Source of the DNA: Bordetella parapertussis
Lineage (GTDB): Bacteria > Pseudomonadota > Gammaproteobacteria > Burkholderiales > Burkholderiaceae_C
Length of the DNA: 8,754 bases
Assembly (NCBI GenBank): GCA_945871945.1
Contig: CAMBXY010000059.1
Span: 1 to 8,754, forward strand
Direction: 5' to 3'
This document shows, in pieces, positions 6,847 to 8,754 of the stretch (position 1 is the first letter of the stretch; each line of letters starts with the position of its first letter). A model generated the notes under the pieces. That model was not told the DNA's origin. It saw nothing but the letters and a program-made list of their open reading frames with translations, and searched no databases. The position numbers and the translations under genes are program-made.

Positions 6847-8211
6847 ATGTTATCTCCAAACCCAACCGTGAATACAGCTCTGACTGAACCACCAGCTCCT
6901 GTGAGTTTTTGGCAAGCCTTTGTCTTTTGGCTCAAGTTGGGCTTCATCAGCTTTGGCGGGCCTGCTGGCCAAATTGCAATCATGCACGAAGAGTTGGTGG
7001 TACGCAGGCGTTGGCTTTCTGAAAAACGTTTCCTGCATGCGCTCAATTACTGCATGGTCTTGCCAGGGCCTGAAGCTCAGCAATTGGCCACTTACATTGG
7101 TTGGCTAATGCACAAAACACGGGGTGGCATTGCGGCTGGTGTTTTGTTTGTGTTGCCTTCGCTTTTCATGTTGATCGGCTTGTCTTGGATTTACATCGCC
7201 TACGGTGAAGTCACATGGGTGGCTGGTTTGTTCTATGGCATCAAGCCTGCCGTCACAGCCATCGTGTTGCAAGCGGCACACCGCATCGGCTCGCGCGCTT
7301 TGAAAAACAAGCTGCTACTGGCCATTGCTGCGGCAAGTTTTGTGGCTATTTTTGCGTTGAACGTGCCCTTCCCTTTCATCGTTTTGGCGGCAGCGATCAT
7401 TGGCTTTTTAGGCGGACGCTTGTGGCCTGAGTCCTTCAGCGCAGGTGGTGGGCATGCGGCGTCTCAAGTCAACTTCGGAACTGCACTGATCAACGATGAC
7501 ACACCCACGCCTTCGCATGCCACGTTCTCTTTGAAACGCCTGCTACAGGTGCTGATGGCAGGCGTTATGTTGTGGGTCTTGCCAATGGGCTATTTGGTCA
7601 TTCAAAACGGATGGGATCACACCTTCACTCAAATGAGTTGGTTTTTCACCAAAGCTGCTCTGCTCACATTCGGCGGTGCTTATGCCGTACTGCCCTATGT
7701 GTTCCAAGGCGCGGTAGAACAGTTTGGCTGGGTCACGGCCACCCAAATGATGGATGGCTTGGCTTTGGGTGAAACCACGCCGGGGCCGCTCATTATGGTG
7801 GTGGCCTTTGTGGGATTTGTGGGTGGCTATGTGAAGGCTGTGTTGGGCCCTGACAGTTTGTTTTTAGCGGGCGCATTGGCGGCCCTGCTAGTGACATGGT
7901 TCACGTTTTTACCATCGTTTATTTTTATCTTGGCAGGCGGGCCTTTTGTGGAAAGCACACACAATGATTTGAAATTCACGGCGCCATTGACAGCCATCAC
8001 GGCAGCGGTGGTTGGGGTGATTGTGAATTTGGCACTGTTCTTTGGCTATCACACCCTCTGGCCGCAGGGCTTTACAGGATCATTGGATATACCCTCCGCG
8101 CTCATTGCTTTGGTCGCTGCGCTTGCACTGTTCAAATTCAAGCGCAATGTGATGCATGTGATCGGGGTTTGTGGATTGCTTGGGATTTGCTTGCAATTTG
8201 GGCTGAAATAA
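6847..8211 (+). CDS. chrA: ChrA chromate efflux transporter, long-chain two-half type (CHR family)
   Basis: This 454-residue integral membrane protein is a CHR-superfamily chromate transporter, which exports chromate from the cytoplasm. The two homologous halves are visible. The first opens with FWLKLGFISFGGPAGQIAI (27-45), followed by LPGPEAQQLATYIG (72-85). The second contains KAALLTFGGAYAVLP (269-283), followed by GLALGETTPGPL (304-315). Multiple hydrophobic segments run through the rest, with a hydrophilic linker at about 195-230. The length is full for a bidomain ChrA. The ATG at 6847 has no good ribosome site, but the FWLKLGF segment starts 26 residues in, as expected, and an upstream ATG at 6808 is blocked by a stop codon. 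No chrB lies next to it. Some CHR proteins may transport other oxyanions such as sulfate, so the substrate is inferred from family. Confidence 0.95.
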   Translation: MLSPNPTVNTALTEPPAPVSFWQAFVFWLKLGFISFGGPAGQIAIMHEELVVRRRWLSEKRFLHALNYCMVLPGPEAQQLATYIGWLMHKTRGGIAAGVLFVLPSLFMLIGLSWIYIAYGEVTWVAGLFYGIKPAVTAIVLQAAHRIGSRALKNKLLLAIAAASFVAIFALNVPFPFIVLAAAIIGFLGGRLWPESFSAGGGHAASQVNFGTALINDDTPTPSHATFSLKRLLQVLMAGVMLWVLPMGYLVIQNGWDHTFTQMSWFFTKAALLTFGGAYAVLPYVFQGAVEQFGWVTATQMMDGLALGETTPGPLIMVVAFVGFVGGYVKAVLGPDSLFLAGALAALLVTWFTFLPSFIFILAGGPFVESTHNDLKFTAPLTAITAAVVGVIVNLALFFGYHTLWPQGFTGSLDIPSALIALVAALALFKFKRNVMHVIGVCGLLGICLQFGLK

Positions 8212-8222
8212 GTCGAAGCCTA

Positions 8223-8251
8223 TTTACACATTGGACTAAATCCTGTAAATT
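8223..8251 (+). promoter_or_regulatory. Candidate sigma70 promoter of the toxin-antitoxin operon
   Basis: TTTACA (8223-8228, five of six consensus bases) is followed by 17 bases and TAAATT (8246-8251, four of six). It starts 11 bp after the chrA stop codon. Its -10 box overlaps the left arm of the palindrome at 8247-8273, which suggests repression by the antitoxin or its complex with the toxin. Confidence 0.5.
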
Positions 8252-8273
8252 CTGACCAATCTAGTCAGAATTT
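8247..8273. promoter_or_regulatory. Palindrome upstream of the antitoxin: probable operator, possibly also chrA terminator
   Basis: AAATTCTGAC (8247-8256) and GTCAGAATTT (8264-8273) are perfect 10-bp inverted arms around the 7-base loop CAATCTA. The palindrome overlaps the predicted -10 box and lies just before the antitoxin ribosome site, as expected for the operator of an autoregulated type II toxin-antitoxin operon. Only two Ts follow the right arm before a C, and the stem has only three G:C pairs, so it would be a weak rho-independent terminator for chrA. I favour the operator reading. Confidence 0.55.
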
Positions 8274-8288
8274 TTCTGGAGAAGAAAT

Positions 8289-8540
8289 ATGCAAATGTGG
8301 CAAATGCAAGAAGCTAAAGCCCGGTTGTCTGAAGTCATCAAATGTGCAGAGACCTTAGGCCCTCAAAACATCACTGTGCACGGTCAACCCGTAGCCGTTG
8401 TGGTATCGCAGGCTATGTTTGAGAAACTAACAGGCAATCAACAATCACTGGTCAATTTTATGCGTGCATCGCCTTTGTATGCCATGGAAGATGTTCCTCT
8501 TGAGCGTGATAAAAGTCCCACCCGCAAGGTGTCGCTTTGA
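8289..8540 (+). CDS. Type II toxin-antitoxin system antitoxin, Phd/YefM family
   Basis: This 83-residue protein has the Phd/YefM fold: MWQMQEAKARLSEVIKCA (3-20) is the typical opening, followed by NITVHGQPVAVVVS (27-40) and the helix QAMFEKLTG. This N-terminal half dimerises and binds DNA. The tail from about residue 51, with SPLYAMEDVPLERD (61-74), would wrap around and block the toxin. The ATG has GGAG seven bases upstream (8278-8281); a second in-frame ATG is two codons later. The stop codon overlaps the toxin start, so the two are translationally coupled. The promoter-overlapping palindrome upstream is the likely operator. The protein neutralises the neighbouring PIN-domain nuclease and represses its own operon, by family knowledge. 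Confidence 0.92.
   Translation: MQMWQMQEAKARLSEVIKCAETLGPQNITVHGQPVAVVVSQAMFEKLTGNQQSLVNFMRASPLYAMEDVPLERDKSPTRKVSL
8526..8531 (+). promoter_or_regulatory. Ribosome binding site supporting the TTG start of the toxin
   Basis: AAGGTG lies inside the end of the antitoxin gene, five bases before TTG at 8537. Upstream in the toxin frame a TAA stop (8510-8512) is followed only by non-start codons, so no ATG or GTG start is possible before the catalytic aspartate. Confidence 0.5.
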
Positions 8541-8754
8541 GCTACCTGATTGATACCCATGTGTTGTCAGAAATTCGGCGAAAGACGCCTGATGCCAATG
8601 TTGTGAAATGGGTTAACAGCAGACCGCCCACATCACTTTATTTGAGTGTGCTAACTTTGGGCGAGTTGCGCAAAGGCATAGACAGTTTGGCCGATACAAA
8701 ACGCAGAATGAAGTTGGTGGACTGGCTTGAAACTGAACTTCCTTTGTTTTTTGC
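8537..8754 (+). CDS. Type II toxin-antitoxin system toxin, VapC-type PIN-domain ribonuclease (cut by right window edge)
   Basis: The first 72 codons of a PIN-domain endoribonuclease are visible. The N-terminal strand YLIDTHVLSEIRR (3-15) carries catalytic D6, and LSVLTLGELRKGI (36-48) carries the second acidic residue E43. VapC toxins cut tRNA or rRNA with Mg2+ or Mn2+ at these acids. The usual DTN triplet reads DTH here. The start is TTG at 8537, read as methionine; it overlaps the antitoxin stop codon by two bases (TTGA). No ATG or GTG is available before D6, and AAGGTG upstream is a fair ribosome site. The rest of the roughly 130-140-residue protein, including the later catalytic aspartates, lies beyond the window, so intactness cannot be judged. 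The pairing with a Phd-type antitoxin is common for this VapC subgroup. Confidence 0.88.
   Translation, partial: MSYLIDTHVLSEIRRKTPDANVVKWVNSRPPTSLYLSVLTLGELRKGIDSLADTKRRMKLVDWLETELPLFF

Noticed and set aside
8247..8275. Hairpin read solely as a rho-independent terminator of chrA
   Set aside because: The stem is AT-rich and only two Ts follow the stem before a C; its overlap with the toxin-antitoxin -10 box makes an operator more likely.
1..8754. CRISPR array, tRNA, rRNA, insertion sequence or phage attachment site
   Set aside because: No regular repeat-spacer pattern, no transposase or integrase motif, and no tRNA-like cloverleaf was seen; nearly all bases are in protein genes.

Overview
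The window looks like a piece of a betaproteobacterial chromosome, most likely Burkholderiales and possibly Comamonadaceae. The reasons are two Bug/TctC-type periplasmic binding proteins inside an aromatic-catabolism operon, an OsmC-YcaO fusion protein, and a long-chain ChrA. Base composition appears close to 50% GC by eye. I could not run a taxonomic search, so the assignment is an inference.

Positions 1-6707 hold one closely packed minus-strand gene set, read right to left: GlcG/HbpS-like heme-binding-family protein, ACMSD-type amidohydrolase/decarboxylase, two-domain type I extradiol dioxygenase (VOC superfamily), Bug binding protein, MhpA-like FAD monooxygenase, a second Bug protein, and the start of an OsmC-YcaO fusion that runs off the left edge. 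Gaps between genes are 1 to 48 bp with no visible terminator, so this looks like one operon. The three enzymes form a plausible sequence: ring hydroxylation, meta ring cleavage, then decarboxylation of a carboxylated muconate semialdehyde. The two Bug proteins would bind the substrate in the periplasm. The true substrate cannot be read from the sequence.

Positions 6708-6846 are a 139-bp divergent intergenic region. It holds a candidate sigma70 promoter for the rightward gene and a perfect 11-bp inverted repeat. The repeat's two arms lie 94 bp apart, one near each divergent start codon. This is the best regulatory signal in the window.

Positions 6847-8211 encode a long, two-half ChrA chromate transporter on the plus strand, with no ChrB regulator in view. 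After a 77-bp gap comes a type II toxin-antitoxin pair: a Phd/YefM-type antitoxin (8289-8540) and a PIN-domain VapC-type toxin that begins on an overlapping TTG codon (8537) and is cut by the right edge. A promoter that overlaps a 10-bp-arm palindrome precedes the pair and suggests autoregulation.

I saw no rRNA, tRNA, insertion sequence, CRISPR array or phage gene.
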